Origin: Neobacillus kokaensis
GTDB lineage: Bacteria; Bacillota; Bacilli; Bacillales; Cytobacillaceae
Length of the DNA stretch: 41,123 nucleotides
Assembly (NCBI RefSeq): GCF_014656545.1
Contig: NZ_BNDS01000037.1
Location: 1 to 41,123, forward strand
Reading direction: 5' to 3'
A program made the position numbers and the translations under genes. The notes beneath the pieces were generated by a model, which searched no databases, was not told where the DNA came from, and saw nothing but the letters and a program-made list of their open reading frames with translations. Below are positions 16,292 through 25,000 of the stretch, in pieces (the first letter of the stretch is position 1; the number at the start of each line of letters is the position of its first letter).

Positions 16292-16462
16292 ATTGTGCAC
16301 TCCTTCACAAAATGTTAATATTAATTATCGATTCTTTACTGCTTTAAATGGGAAAATATGATAGTATAGTATTTAAGTATCGTTTGTAAGGGTTTTCTTT
16401 CTGATGAAATCAAACTTTTAACATAAATATATAAATCAACCTTGATAAGGGAGGGACCTCGT

Positions 16463-18208
16463 ATGCTGGAACAGCGCTATCGGTGGAAAAATAAACACTT
16501 ACGCACACATGTGTCCGTTTTAGATGGAGCGGTGTCGCCCACAATTCTTTTGAAAAATGCTACGTATTTAAATCAAACATTTCGGAAATGGATGAAAGCG
16601 AATATTTGGATTTATCAGGATCGGATTGTTTATGTTGGCGATAATTTGCCAACACATGTAGAAAATTGTGAAATCATTGATTGTATGGACCAAATTCTTG
16701 TACCGGGATATATTGAACCGCACGCCCATCCGTTTCAGTTATATAATCCCCATACATTAGCAGAATATGCATCACAGTTTGGCACTACGACGATTATTAG
16801 TGACAACATGCCTCTTGTATTAAACTTCAAAAAAAGGGAAGCGTTTTCATTATTAAGGGAACTGCGGAATATTCCAACAACAATGTTTTGGTGGTGCCGC
16901 TTTGATCCCCAAACTGAAATTCTGCATGAGGAAGAGACGTTTTCACATAGTAATATTAAATCCTGGCTCGAACACGATGCGGTTCTTCAGGGTGGGGAGC
17001 TAACGGGATGGCCGAAGCTTCTAGATGGCGATGACATGATGCTGCATTGGATTCAAGAAGCGAAAAGAATGCGGAAGCAAATTGAGGGCCATTTTCCTGG
17101 AGCTTCTGAAAAAACACTTGCAAAAATGATGCTCTTAGGAGCGGATTGTGATCACGAGGCCATTAACGGTGAAGAGGTCTATAATCGTTTAATGCAAGGA
17201 TATATGGTGTCACTAAGACATTCATCTATTCGCCCCGACCTTCCTGAATTGTTAGATGATATGAATCGGTTAGGCATTGATGCTTATGACCGCCTCATGC
17301 TTAACACAGACGGTGCGACATCTCCTTTTTATGAGCAAGGTATTACCGACATGTTGATTCGGATTGCAATTGAAAAAGGGGTTCCACTTATTGATGCCTA
17401 TAATATGGCAACGATAAATATTGCAAGATACTACAACATTGACTATTTACATGGTAATATTGCAACTGGCCGTGTTGCAAATATTAACTTCTTATCAAGT
17501 GAGGAGAATCCGACACCGGTCTCTGTTCTGGCAAAAGGAAAATGGGTGAAACGGGACGGAGTGAAGGTTGAAAATGTATATCCATCAATTGATTGGAGTC
17601 AATATGGACTTATGCCGTTAGAATTAGATTGGGATTTAACGTTGGATGATTTACAATTTTCAATGCCGTTTGGTATTAAAATGGAGAATTCTGTTATTAC
17701 CAAACCATATTCAATTGCCATTGATGTTTCTAGCGATGAGCTGACGATGGATCATGATGAGAGCTTTTTCACATTGATTGATCGCAATGGGAATTGGCGG
17801 ATTAACACCATATTAAAAGGCTTCGCCTCCAAACTGCATGCCTTAGCAAGCTCGTTTTCGAATACAGGCGACATTATTTTAATCGGAAAAAATAAACTAG
17901 ACATGCTAATTGCTTTTAATAGAATGAAAGAATTAGGCGGAGGAATTGTGTTAGTAGAGAATGGCGAGATTGTCTGTGAGCTCCCGCTGCCTTTAGGAGG
18001 AATTATGTCAGGTCTTCCAATTGAAGAATTAATGGTTCAGGAGAAAAGGCTTTTTGCTGAATTGAAGAAACGGGGCTATGCCTTTTTCGATCCTATCTAC
18101 AGTTTATTATTCTTTTCCTCAACACACCTGCCGTACATTCGCGTGACACAGCAGGGTATGTACGATGTAATGAACAAAACAGTTCTCTTTCCGACGATAA
18201 TGCGTTAA
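16463..18208 (+). CDS. yerA: Adenine deaminase-like amidohydrolase (YerA)
   Basis: This 581-residue protein is a metal-dependent amidohydrolase related to adenine deaminase (AdeC). The first metal motif is GYIEPHAHPFQ (residues about 85-95), and later ligands probably lie in EGHFPG, DCDHEA, LRHSS and MLNTDGA. An adenine deaminase C-terminal domain covers the last 150 or so residues. ATG at 16463 follows AAGGGAGGG by 7 nt. It is next to the pur operon, as in B. subtilis (purD, yerA), so purine salvage is plausible. I recall no proven activity for YerA itself, so the substrate is an inference. Confidence 0.88.
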   Translation: MLEQRYRWKNKHLRTHVSVLDGAVSPTILLKNATYLNQTFRKWMKANIWIYQDRIVYVGDNLPTHVENCEIIDCMDQILVPGYIEPHAHPFQLYNPHTLAEYASQFGTTTIISDNMPLVLNFKKREAFSLLRELRNIPTTMFWWCRFDPQTEILHEEETFSHSNIKSWLEHDAVLQGGELTGWPKLLDGDDMMLHWIQEAKRMRKQIEGHFPGASEKTLAKMMLLGADCDHEAINGEEVYNRLMQGYMVSLRHSSIRPDLPELLDDMNRLGIDAYDRLMLNTDGATSPFYEQGITDMLIRIAIEKGVPLIDAYNMATINIARYYNIDYLHGNIATGRVANINFLSSEENPTPVSVLAKGKWVKRDGVKVENVYPSIDWSQYGLMPLELDWDLTLDDLQFSMPFGIKMENSVITKPYSIAIDVSSDELTMDHDESFFTLIDRNGNWRINTILKGFASKLHALASSFSNTGDIILIGKNKLDMLIAFNRMKELGGGIVLVENGEIVCELPLPLGGIMSGLPIEELMVQEKRLFAELKKRGYAFFDPIYSLLFFSSTHLPYIRVTQQGMYDVMNKTVLFPTIMR

Positions 18209-18274
18209 AATGGAAGTGTAGTAAAGCGTAAAAGGAATCTGTCAGCCTTGAAAGGAAGCAGGGGTGTTTACTGG

Positions 18275-19318
18275 ATGAAAAAATGGGCTGTTGCCACAGC
18301 AGCTGTCGTGCTATTGTTCTCTGGCTGCAGTAAGGAGAAGGTGAAGGAACCGGAAAAGAAGCCGAAAACGGTTGAACAGGTTGTGCAAAGAGAAGAACAG
18401 GAGCCACAGATCAAGTATACTTATCCATTAACAGGTATTGCTGCTAAACAAGAGCCGGAGCAACGAGCAATTGCCGTGATGGTTAACAACCATCCGAAGG
18501 CAAGGCCGCAGTCTGGTTTAAATAAAGCTGACATTGTTTACGAAATTCTTGCTGAAGGGGACATTACCCGTTTTTTAGCTGTTTTTCAAAGTGAAAAGCC
18601 GGGAAATATTGGACCTGTCCGTAGTGCCAGAGATTATTATATAAAACTGGCCAAGGGATTGAATGCCCTCTATATTGCCCATGGCTTTAGTCCGGAAGCA
18701 AAGAAACTGCTAAACAACAACTATGTTGATAACATAAACGGGATTTATTACGACGGTACATTATTTAAACGCTCAAAGAACCGAAAAGCGCCGCATAATT
18801 CCTATATTACGTATGAAAATATTCTAAAAGGCGCTAAGCAGAAAAAATATTCAATGAAATCATTGCCGCCGGGATTTCAATTTTTAACAGAGAAAGATAG
18901 TAAAAAGATTTCCGGTGATGAGGCGAATACGGTTGAAATTACGTATTCGAAAGGCGGAATATCGGATTCTTCGTTTGATTATGATTCCACACTAGGTCAA
19001 TATAAACGCTTTTCCGGCGGTAAACAAACTGTTGATTTAGACACAAATGGCCCTGTTTTAGTTGAGAATATTTTCATCATAGAAACCGTTCACCGATTCA
19101 TCGATTCCTATGGACGCCGTGATGTGGATCTAACCTCAGGCGGTAAGGGGTACTTGCTGCAAAAGGGCAGGGTAAATGTAGTGAATTGGGAGAATCGAAA
19201 CGGCTTGATTGTTCCTGTGAAAGATGGTATAGAAGTGAAGATGGTACCGGGTAAGACATGGGTAAATGTAGTGCCGACAAATCCTGGGTTGCAAAAAAGT
19301 GTTAAAATCGCACCATAA
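18275..19318 (+). CDS. yerB: DUF3048 lipoprotein YerB
   Basis: This 347-residue protein has a lipoprotein signal peptide with lipobox LLFSGC (Cys18), then a charged linker (SKEKVKEPEKKPK...) and two DUF3048 domains. The first contains AVMVNNHPKARPQSGLNKADIVYEILAEG and GNIGPVRSARDYYI; the second spans roughly residues 220-345. The start at 18275 has GGGGTG 8 nt upstream; upstream in-frame TTG/GTG codons would disrupt the signal peptide. The function of this surface protein is unknown. It lies 66 bp after yerA and 15 bp before yerC. Confidence 0.92.
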   Translation: MKKWAVATAAVVLLFSGCSKEKVKEPEKKPKTVEQVVQREEQEPQIKYTYPLTGIAAKQEPEQRAIAVMVNNHPKARPQSGLNKADIVYEILAEGDITRFLAVFQSEKPGNIGPVRSARDYYIKLAKGLNALYIAHGFSPEAKKLLNNNYVDNINGIYYDGTLFKRSKNRKAPHNSYITYENILKGAKQKKYSMKSLPPGFQFLTEKDSKKISGDEANTVEITYSKGGISDSSFDYDSTLGQYKRFSGGKQTVDLDTNGPVLVENIFIIETVHRFIDSYGRRDVDLTSGGKGYLLQKGRVNVVNWENRNGLIVPVKDGIEVKMVPGKTWVNVVPTNPGLQKSVKIAP

Positions 19319-19333
19319 AGGAGTAAAGAATAT

Positions 19334-19648
19334 ATGCAAATTAATAAATTACGAGGCAAAGAGCTCGATCAATTATTTAAGTCGATTCTTTCATTGAAAG
19401 ATCTCGAAGAATGCTATCGATTTTTTGATGATTTATGTACGATAAATGAGATTCAGTCATTATCCCAGCGTCTGGATGTAGCCAGAATGCTTCGTGAAGG
19501 AAATACGTATCATAAAATTGAAAGTGAAACAGGTGCAAGCACAGCAACGATTTCACGAGTAAAACGCTGCTTGAACTTTGGAAACGATACGTATGAAATG
19601 GTACTTGAGCGGCTTAAAGAACAGGACAGTAAAAAAGAAGAGGAATAA
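19334..19648 (+). CDS. yerC: YerC/YecD family TrpR-like DNA-binding protein
   Basis: This 104-residue protein resembles the TrpR superfamily. The helix-turn-helix lies at about residues 50-80 (LDVARMLREGNTYHKIESETGASTATISRVKRCL). The C-terminal tail is strongly charged. AAAGGAGT precedes the ATG by about 9 nt. It probably shares a transcript with yerB, 15 bp upstream, and is followed by a terminator. Targets are not known to me. Confidence 0.93.
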   Translation: MQINKLRGKELDQLFKSILSLKDLEECYRFFDDLCTINEIQSLSQRLDVARMLREGNTYHKIESETGASTATISRVKRCLNFGNDTYEMVLERLKEQDSKKEEE

Positions 19649-19650
19649 GC

Positions 19651-19680
19651 AAACCGGAGATACTAGTCTTCGGTTTTTCT
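19651..19680 (+). terminator. Terminator after yerC
   Basis: AAACCGGAGA (19651-19660) pairs with TCTTCGGTTT (19667-19676) with one G-T pair and a 6-nt loop, running into TTTCT and then TTTT. It begins 3 bp after the yerC stop. Confidence 0.85.
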
Positions 19681-19693
19681 TTTTGAAATAGAA

Positions 19694-19766
19694 CCGTAGA
19701 TATATTGTGCGAACTTGCAGAATATCGTCTAAAGTCGCAGATTTATCCCAAATACCCGCAGATATC
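19694..19766 (+). repeat. Degenerate 21-bp phased array after yerC
   Basis: Four diverged copies of a CCGCAGATAT-like core (GTAGA at 19696, GCAGA at 19717, 19737 and 19758) occur at spacings of 21, 20 and 21 bp. The core and period resemble the ATTCGCGGATAA array after purD, in a more decayed form. Confidence 0.65.
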
Positions 19767-19810
19767 CAGCCCACCCCTATATATTTCCAACTCTAGATTT
19801 ACTGTTTTCT

Positions 19811-19839
19811 TTTTTAATCGATTCTGCAAATGCTATAAT
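19811..19839 (+). promoter_or_regulatory. Probable sigma-A promoter of pcrB
   Basis: TATAAT at 19834-19839 is preceded by TG at 19831-19832, a strong extended -10. The -35 region 17 bp upstream (TTTTTA) is weak. It is 35 bp before the pcrB start and downstream of the yerC terminator. Confidence 0.65.
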
Positions 19840-19874
19840 GGTGTAATGGAAATGAAAGTGGGAGGATCTAATAG

Positions 19875-20558
19875 ATGTACGATGTTAGCCAGTGGCGCCA
19901 TGTGTTTAAACTCGATCCAAATAAAGAAATTTCGGATGAAAAACTAGAAAAAATTTGTGAATCAGGAACGGATGCTGTTATTGTAGGCGGGACGGACGGT
20001 GTTACGCTTGAGGATGTTCTGGATTTAATGGCGCGGATTCGCCGCTATACCGTTCCGTGTGTGCTGGAGGTTTCTACCATCGAAACGGTTACTCCGGGTT
20101 TTGACCTTTATTTTATCCCTACGGTTTTAAACAGCAGCGACCCTAAATGGGTTACCGGGCTTCACCATCAAGCTGTAAAGGAATTTGGTGAAATCATGAA
20201 TTGGGATGAGTTGATCATGGAAGGTTACTGCATTCTAAATGAGGACTGCAAAGCAGCTCAACTGACAACAGCCGATGCCCATTTATCAACTGATGATGTA
20301 AAAGCGTATGCGATGATGGCGGAGAAAATGTTTCGTCTGCCAATCTTCTATGTAGAATATAGCGGGAAATACGGCGACCCTGATTTAGTTGCCGAAGTGA
20401 GTCAAACACTCGAAAAGACAACTCTTTTTTATGGAGGCGGCATTTCTACAGTTGAACAAGCAGCGGAAATGGCCAAGCATGCCGATGTAATCGTCGTGGG
20501 TAATGCTATTTATGAAGATTTTGACCAAGCATTAGAAACCATTATGGCTGTCCGTTAA
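19875..20558 (+). CDS. pcrB: Heptaprenylglyceryl phosphate synthase PcrB
   Basis: PcrB joins heptaprenyl diphosphate to sn-glycerol-1-phosphate, giving an archaeal-type ether lipid precursor in Bacillales. The 227-residue TIM-barrel protein shows WRHVFKLDPNKEISDEKL at the N-terminus, DAVIVGGTDGVT, YFIPTVLNS, FYVEYSGKYGDP, LFYGGGIST and ADVIVVGNAIYED, the phosphate- and polyprenyl-site segments of the GGGP synthase family. GGGAGG lies upstream of the ATG. Gene order pcrB-pcrA is conserved in Bacillus. Confidence 0.96.
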   Translation: MYDVSQWRHVFKLDPNKEISDEKLEKICESGTDAVIVGGTDGVTLEDVLDLMARIRRYTVPCVLEVSTIETVTPGFDLYFIPTVLNSSDPKWVTGLHHQAVKEFGEIMNWDELIMEGYCILNEDCKAAQLTTADAHLSTDDVKAYAMMAEKMFRLPIFYVEYSGKYGDPDLVAEVSQTLEKTTLFYGGGISTVEQAAEMAKHADVIVVGNAIYEDFDQALETIMAVR

Positions 20559-20561
20559 AAT

Positions 20562-20605
20562 TTGCTAGAATATAATATAAACGATAAAATAAGAACAAAT
20601 GTTTG
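20562..20605 (+). promoter_or_regulatory. pcrA promoter with a LexA (SOS) operator
   Basis: TTGCTA (20562-20567), a 17-bp spacer and TAAAAT (20585-20590) make a sigma-A promoter. Immediately downstream, AGAACAAATGTTTG (20592-20605) matches the Gram-positive LexA box CGAACRNRYGTTYC at 12 of 14 positions, with the GAAC-RNRY-GTTY core perfect. The operator would cover the transcription start. Confidence 0.65.
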
Positions 20606-20623
20606 TTATGGTGGTGGAAGAAT

Positions 20624-22879
20624 TTGCAATACTTAACTGATAAGCTTTTAAACGGATTAAACCCAGAACAGCAAAAGGCAGTAAAGGCTACAGACGGGCC
20701 GCTGCTGATTATGGCCGGTGCCGGAAGTGGTAAGACTAGAGTCTTGACACACCGTATTGGCTATTTAATTGTGGAAAAACGTGTGAATCCCTATAACATT
20801 TTAGCGATTACCTTCACAAACAAAGCGGCTCGGGAAATGAAGGATAGAATTGCCAAAATGATGGGCGGTGCAGCTGAGGAAATTTGGATTTCTACTTTCC
20901 ACTCGATGTGCGTGAGAATTTTACGCAGAGACATCGACCGCATCGGCTTTAACCGTAATTTTACAATCCTAGATACAACCGATCAGCAATCGGTGATTAA
21001 AGGTATTTTAAAAGATAAAAATATTGATCCGAAAAAATTTGATTCGCGCGCCATCCTCGGTTCCATCAGCTCGGCAAAAAATGAATTACTCGATCCAGAA
21101 GAATTTTCTAAACTGTCCGGCGGCTATTATGAACAAGTTGTCAGTGATGTGTACGAAGAATATCAAAAGCGCCTGCGCAAAAATCAGGCCCTAGATTTTG
21201 ATGATCTAATCATGAAAACCATCCAATTATTCCAGCGGGTACCGGAAGTATTAGAATATTACCAGCGCAAGTTTCAATATATTCATGTTGATGAGTATCA
21301 AGACACGAACAAAGCGCAGTATTTGCTTGTTAAGCTATTAGCAAGCCGCTTCAGAAATCTCTGTGTTGTCGGTGACTCAGATCAGTCAATATACGCTTGG
21401 CGTGGCGCGGACATTGCCAATATCCTATCATTTGAAAAGGACTATCCAAACGCTGCGGTCATTCTTCTTGAGCAAAACTACCGTTCAACGAAACGAATCC
21501 TGTTAGCGGCTAACAAGGTTATTGAAAATAATTTTAACCGCAAAGCGAAAAACCTGTGGACGGAGAATCCGGAAGGAAATAAAATCGTCTATTACCGTGC
21601 CGACAGTGAGCAGAGTGAAGCCCAATTTGTTGCTGGGAAAATTAAAGAATTAACCCGTGACAATAAATATAAATTGTCCGATATTGCTATCCTTTACCGC
21701 ACGAATGCCCAGTCGCGTGTCATGGAGGAAGTGCTGTTAAAATCGAACATCGGCTATCAGATTGTTGGCGGAACCAAATTCTATGACCGCAAAGAAATTA
21801 AAGATATGCTTGCGTATTTACGGCTTATTTCCAATCCAGATGACGATATCAGCCTGCAGCGGATTATTAATGTACCAAAACGCGGCATTGGCGCGAGCTC
21901 TTTTGATAAAATCGCGAACTTTGCTGTGACTCATGATATTTCTATTTTTCAAGCGCTTGATTCGATTGAATTGCTGGGATTAAGCCCGAAAATTACAAAG
22001 TCTGCAAGAGAATTCAGGGATTTAATCAAAAATTACACGCAAATGCAGGAATTCCTTTCTGTTACTGAATTAGTTGAAGAAGTATTAGAGAAGACAGGCT
22101 ACTCGGAAATGCTGAAGGCAGAGAAGTCATTGGAAGCCCAAAGCCGATTAGAGAACCTTGAAGAATTATTGTCGGTAACGAAAAACTTCGAAGCGGTTAA
22201 TGAGGATAAAAGCCTTGTGGCCTTCTTAACAGATTTGGCTTTAGTGGCGGACATTGATTCAATGGATGATGAGGGAGAAAAAGCGGATTCGATTGTCCTT
22301 ATGACCTTGCACTCAGCTAAAGGATTGGAATTCCCGGTTGTCTTTTTAATTGGGATGGAAGAAGGGGTGTTCCCGCACAGCCGTTCATTAATGGAAGAAG
22401 CCGAAATGGAAGAAGAGCGGCGCCTGGCTTATGTCGGCATTACAAGGGCGGAGCAAAGCCTATTCCTTACCAATGCCCAAATGAGAACTTTATTTGGTCG
22501 TACTAACATGAATCCAGCATCACGTTTCATCAGTGAAATTCCGGAAGATCTTTTAGAAGGAGCCGAGGCGGAAAAAAGAACCCCGTATGGTTTACGTTCG
22601 TTTGGCAGCAGCGCGGGATCCTCTTCATTTGCATCAGGATCCAGAGCTTCATTCGGTTCTCCTGCAGCACCAAGAAAACCGGTGATGCGACCGGCTGCAT
22701 CCGGCGGAGAAAATGCTGATTGGAAAGTCGGCGATAAAGCCGAACACGGTAAATGGGGAATTGGAACGGTCGTTAGTGTCAAAGGTCAGGGCGAGGGCAC
22801 TGAGCTTGATATTGCTTTTCCAAGTCCGGTCGGTGTTAAGCGTCTCCTTGCTAAATTTGCGCCTATTAAAAAGGCTTAA
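20624..22879 (+). CDS. pcrA: ATP-dependent DNA helicase PcrA
   Basis: PcrA is the essential UvrD/Rep-type (SF1A) 3'-5' helicase. From TTG at 20624 it has 751 residues and begins MQYLTDKLLNGLNPEQQKAV, aligned to B. subtilis PcrA; a longer reading would add seven Trp-rich residues. Walker A is AGAGSGKT (31-38). Other motifs: AITFTNKAAREMK (Ia), HVDEYQDTN (II), VGDSDQSIYAWRGAD (III), LEQNYRST (IV), TLHSAKGLEF (V) and YVGITRAEQ (VI). A flexible Ser/Gly/Phe-rich linker leads to the C-terminal Tudor-like domain (WKVGDKAEHGKWGIGTVV...), which binds RNA polymerase in B. subtilis. GGTGG lies 9 nt upstream. Confidence 0.96.
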   Translation: MQYLTDKLLNGLNPEQQKAVKATDGPLLIMAGAGSGKTRVLTHRIGYLIVEKRVNPYNILAITFTNKAAREMKDRIAKMMGGAAEEIWISTFHSMCVRILRRDIDRIGFNRNFTILDTTDQQSVIKGILKDKNIDPKKFDSRAILGSISSAKNELLDPEEFSKLSGGYYEQVVSDVYEEYQKRLRKNQALDFDDLIMKTIQLFQRVPEVLEYYQRKFQYIHVDEYQDTNKAQYLLVKLLASRFRNLCVVGDSDQSIYAWRGADIANILSFEKDYPNAAVILLEQNYRSTKRILLAANKVIENNFNRKAKNLWTENPEGNKIVYYRADSEQSEAQFVAGKIKELTRDNKYKLSDIAILYRTNAQSRVMEEVLLKSNIGYQIVGGTKFYDRKEIKDMLAYLRLISNPDDDISLQRIINVPKRGIGASSFDKIANFAVTHDISIFQALDSIELLGLSPKITKSAREFRDLIKNYTQMQEFLSVTELVEEVLEKTGYSEMLKAEKSLEAQSRLENLEELLSVTKNFEAVNEDKSLVAFLTDLALVADIDSMDDEGEKADSIVLMTLHSAKGLEFPVVFLIGMEEGVFPHSRSLMEEAEMEEERRLAYVGITRAEQSLFLTNAQMRTLFGRTNMNPASRFISEIPEDLLEGAEAEKRTPYGLRSFGSSAGSSSFASGSRASFGSPAAPRKPVMRPAASGGENADWKVGDKAEHGKWGIGTVVSVKGQGEGTELDIAFPSPVGVKRLLAKFAPIKKA

Positions 22880-22977
22880 TGAGTAAAATCGACTTGATTT
22901 CTACGTAAGGAATCGAAACCAATCATCCGTTGTTGGAGTCATATTATATGGGATATAGATAGGAAAGGGCTGAATGT

Positions 22978-24984
22978 ATGGACCTTCAAACCGCTGAAAC
23001 AAGAATAGAGGAACTGAGAAATCTATTAAATCAATATGGTTATGAATATTATGTGTTAGATAAGCCGTCTGTACCGGATGCGGAATATGACCTTCTTATG
23101 CAGGAGCTGTTGACGCTCGAGGAGCAGTTTCCGGGGCTTGTGACTCCGGATTCTCCGACGGTGCGTGTGGGCGGGGCAGTACTTGACATGTTTGAAAAAG
23201 TCGAGCACCGGATTCCGATGCTAAGCTTAGGAAATGCCTTTAATGAACAGGATTTGCGTGATTTTGACCGCAGAGTCCGCCAAGCGGTCGGGGAAAATGT
23301 CTCCTACGTTTGTGAGCTTAAAATAGATGGTCTTGCTGTTTCGCTAAGATATGAGAATGGTCAATTTGCACAAGGTGCAACCCGTGGGGACGGGACAATC
23401 GGTGAGGATATTTCCGCCAATTTAAAAACGATTAAATCGGTACCGCTGCGATTAAAGGAAGCCGTTTCTATTGAAGTCCGCGGCGAAGCCTTCATGCCGA
23501 AACGCTCATTTGAAGCATTGAACGAAGCAAGAAAGGAACGCGGTGAGGAGCTGTTTGCTAACCCTAGAAATGCGGCGGCAGGTTCGCTTAGGCAGCTGGA
23601 CCCAAAAATTGCTGCTTCAAGAAGGCTGGATGTCTTTTTGTATGGAATTGGTAACCCTGAAGCAATTGGGGCTGAATCCCATAGCGGCGGTCTGGACTAT
23701 TTGGACTATCTAGGTTTTAAAACAAATAAAGAGCGACGCAAATGTGCGACAATTGATGAAGTAATTGAGTTTGTCAATGGCTGGGTCGAGAAACGGCCGC
23801 ATCTTCCGTATGAGATTGACGGAATTGTGATTAAGGTTGATTCGCTTGATCAGCAGGACGAGCTTGGTACAACGGCAAAAAGCCCACGCTGGGCAATTGC
23901 TTATAAATTCCCTGCTGAAGAAGTGGTCACCACTCTTTTAGATATTGAGCTCAGCGTAGGCAGAACGGGCGTTGTTACACCAACAGCGATTCTTACACCT
24001 GTTAAGGTGGCTGGTACAACTGTACAGCGTGCTTCTCTCCACAACGAAGATCTAATTCGCGAAAAGGATATCAAAATTGGCGATAAGGTGGTCGTTAAAA
24101 AGGCAGGAGATATTATTCCGGAAGTCGTCAATGTGTTAGCTGACCAGCGGACAGGTGCTGAAATTGATTTCCATATGCCAACACATTGTCCGGAGTGTGA
24201 GAGCGAGCTTGTTCGCCTTGAAGGTGAAGTTGCATTACGCTGTATTAATCCGAAATGCCCGGCGCAAATCCGTGAGGGGCTGATTCACTTTGTTTCCCGC
24301 GATGCAATGAATATTGATGGCCTTGGGGAAAAAGTCATCAGTCAGTTGTTTGCGGAAAAGTTAATCGGCGATGTGGCTGATATTTATAAACTAACCCGTG
24401 AGCAGCTGTTAGCACTTGAAAGAATGGGTGAAAAGTCTGTTTCTAACCTGTTAGCGGCGATTGAGGCGTCCAAGAACAATTCGCTTGAAAAATTGCTGTT
24501 CGGTCTAGGTATCCGCCATGTTGGTGCAAAAGCTGCCAAGACGCTGGCCATCGAATTTGGCGAGATGGAAAAATTAGCTGCGGCTTCGAAAGAGGAGTTA
24601 ATTTCAATTAATGAAATCGGCGATAAAATGGCTGATTCCATTGTCAGCTTTTTCGAGCAGGAAGAAGCGAAGGAGCTTATACTGGAGTTAATGGCGGTTG
24701 GTGTAAACATGGAATATAAAGGGGCAAAACCTGTTTCGGCTGCGGATTCTGATTCTACTTTTGCTGGAAAAACGGTTGTTCTTACCGGAAAACTTGAACA
24801 ATTATCGAGGAATGAAGCAAAAGAAAAAATCGAAGCCCTTGGGGGGAATGTTGCCGGGAGTGTCAGCAAAAAGACACATTTGGTTATTGCTGGTGCAGAT
24901 GCTGGCTCGAAGCTTGCCAAGGCACAGGACTTAGGAATTGAAGTGTGGGACGAAGAGAAGCTGCTGGAAGAATTAAATAAGTAA
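22978..24984 (+). CDS. ligA: NAD-dependent DNA ligase LigA
   Basis: LigA seals nicks in replication and repair. The 668-residue protein has the complete set of domains: Ia (YYVLDKPSVPDAEYD, NAD binding), adenylation domain with catalytic Lys115 in CELKIDGLAV, OB fold, the Cys4 zinc finger CPEC...RCINPKCPAQ, helix-hairpin-helix repeats (LGEKVISQLF, MGEKSVSNLL, LGIRHVGAKAAK, INEIGDKMADSI) and a C-terminal BRCT domain (FAGKTVVLTGKLEQL...). It starts 98 bp after pcrA. A weak promoter-like pair (TTGTTG 22930, TATAGA 22954) lies in the gap, but co-transcription with pcrA is expected from B. subtilis. Confidence 0.97.
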   Translation: MDLQTAETRIEELRNLLNQYGYEYYVLDKPSVPDAEYDLLMQELLTLEEQFPGLVTPDSPTVRVGGAVLDMFEKVEHRIPMLSLGNAFNEQDLRDFDRRVRQAVGENVSYVCELKIDGLAVSLRYENGQFAQGATRGDGTIGEDISANLKTIKSVPLRLKEAVSIEVRGEAFMPKRSFEALNEARKERGEELFANPRNAAAGSLRQLDPKIAASRRLDVFLYGIGNPEAIGAESHSGGLDYLDYLGFKTNKERRKCATIDEVIEFVNGWVEKRPHLPYEIDGIVIKVDSLDQQDELGTTAKSPRWAIAYKFPAEEVVTTLLDIELSVGRTGVVTPTAILTPVKVAGTTVQRASLHNEDLIREKDIKIGDKVVVKKAGDIIPEVVNVLADQRTGAEIDFHMPTHCPECESELVRLEGEVALRCINPKCPAQIREGLIHFVSRDAMNIDGLGEKVISQLFAEKLIGDVADIYKLTREQLLALERMGEKSVSNLLAAIEASKNNSLEKLLFGLGIRHVGAKAAKTLAIEFGEMEKLAAASKEELISINEIGDKMADSIVSFFEQEEAKELILELMAVGVNMEYKGAKPVSAADSDSTFAGKTVVLTGKLEQLSRNEAKEKIEALGGNVAGSVSKKTHLVIAGADAGSKLAKAQDLGIEVWDEEKLLEELNK

Positions 24985-25000
24985 GAGGTGTACCGATTAT

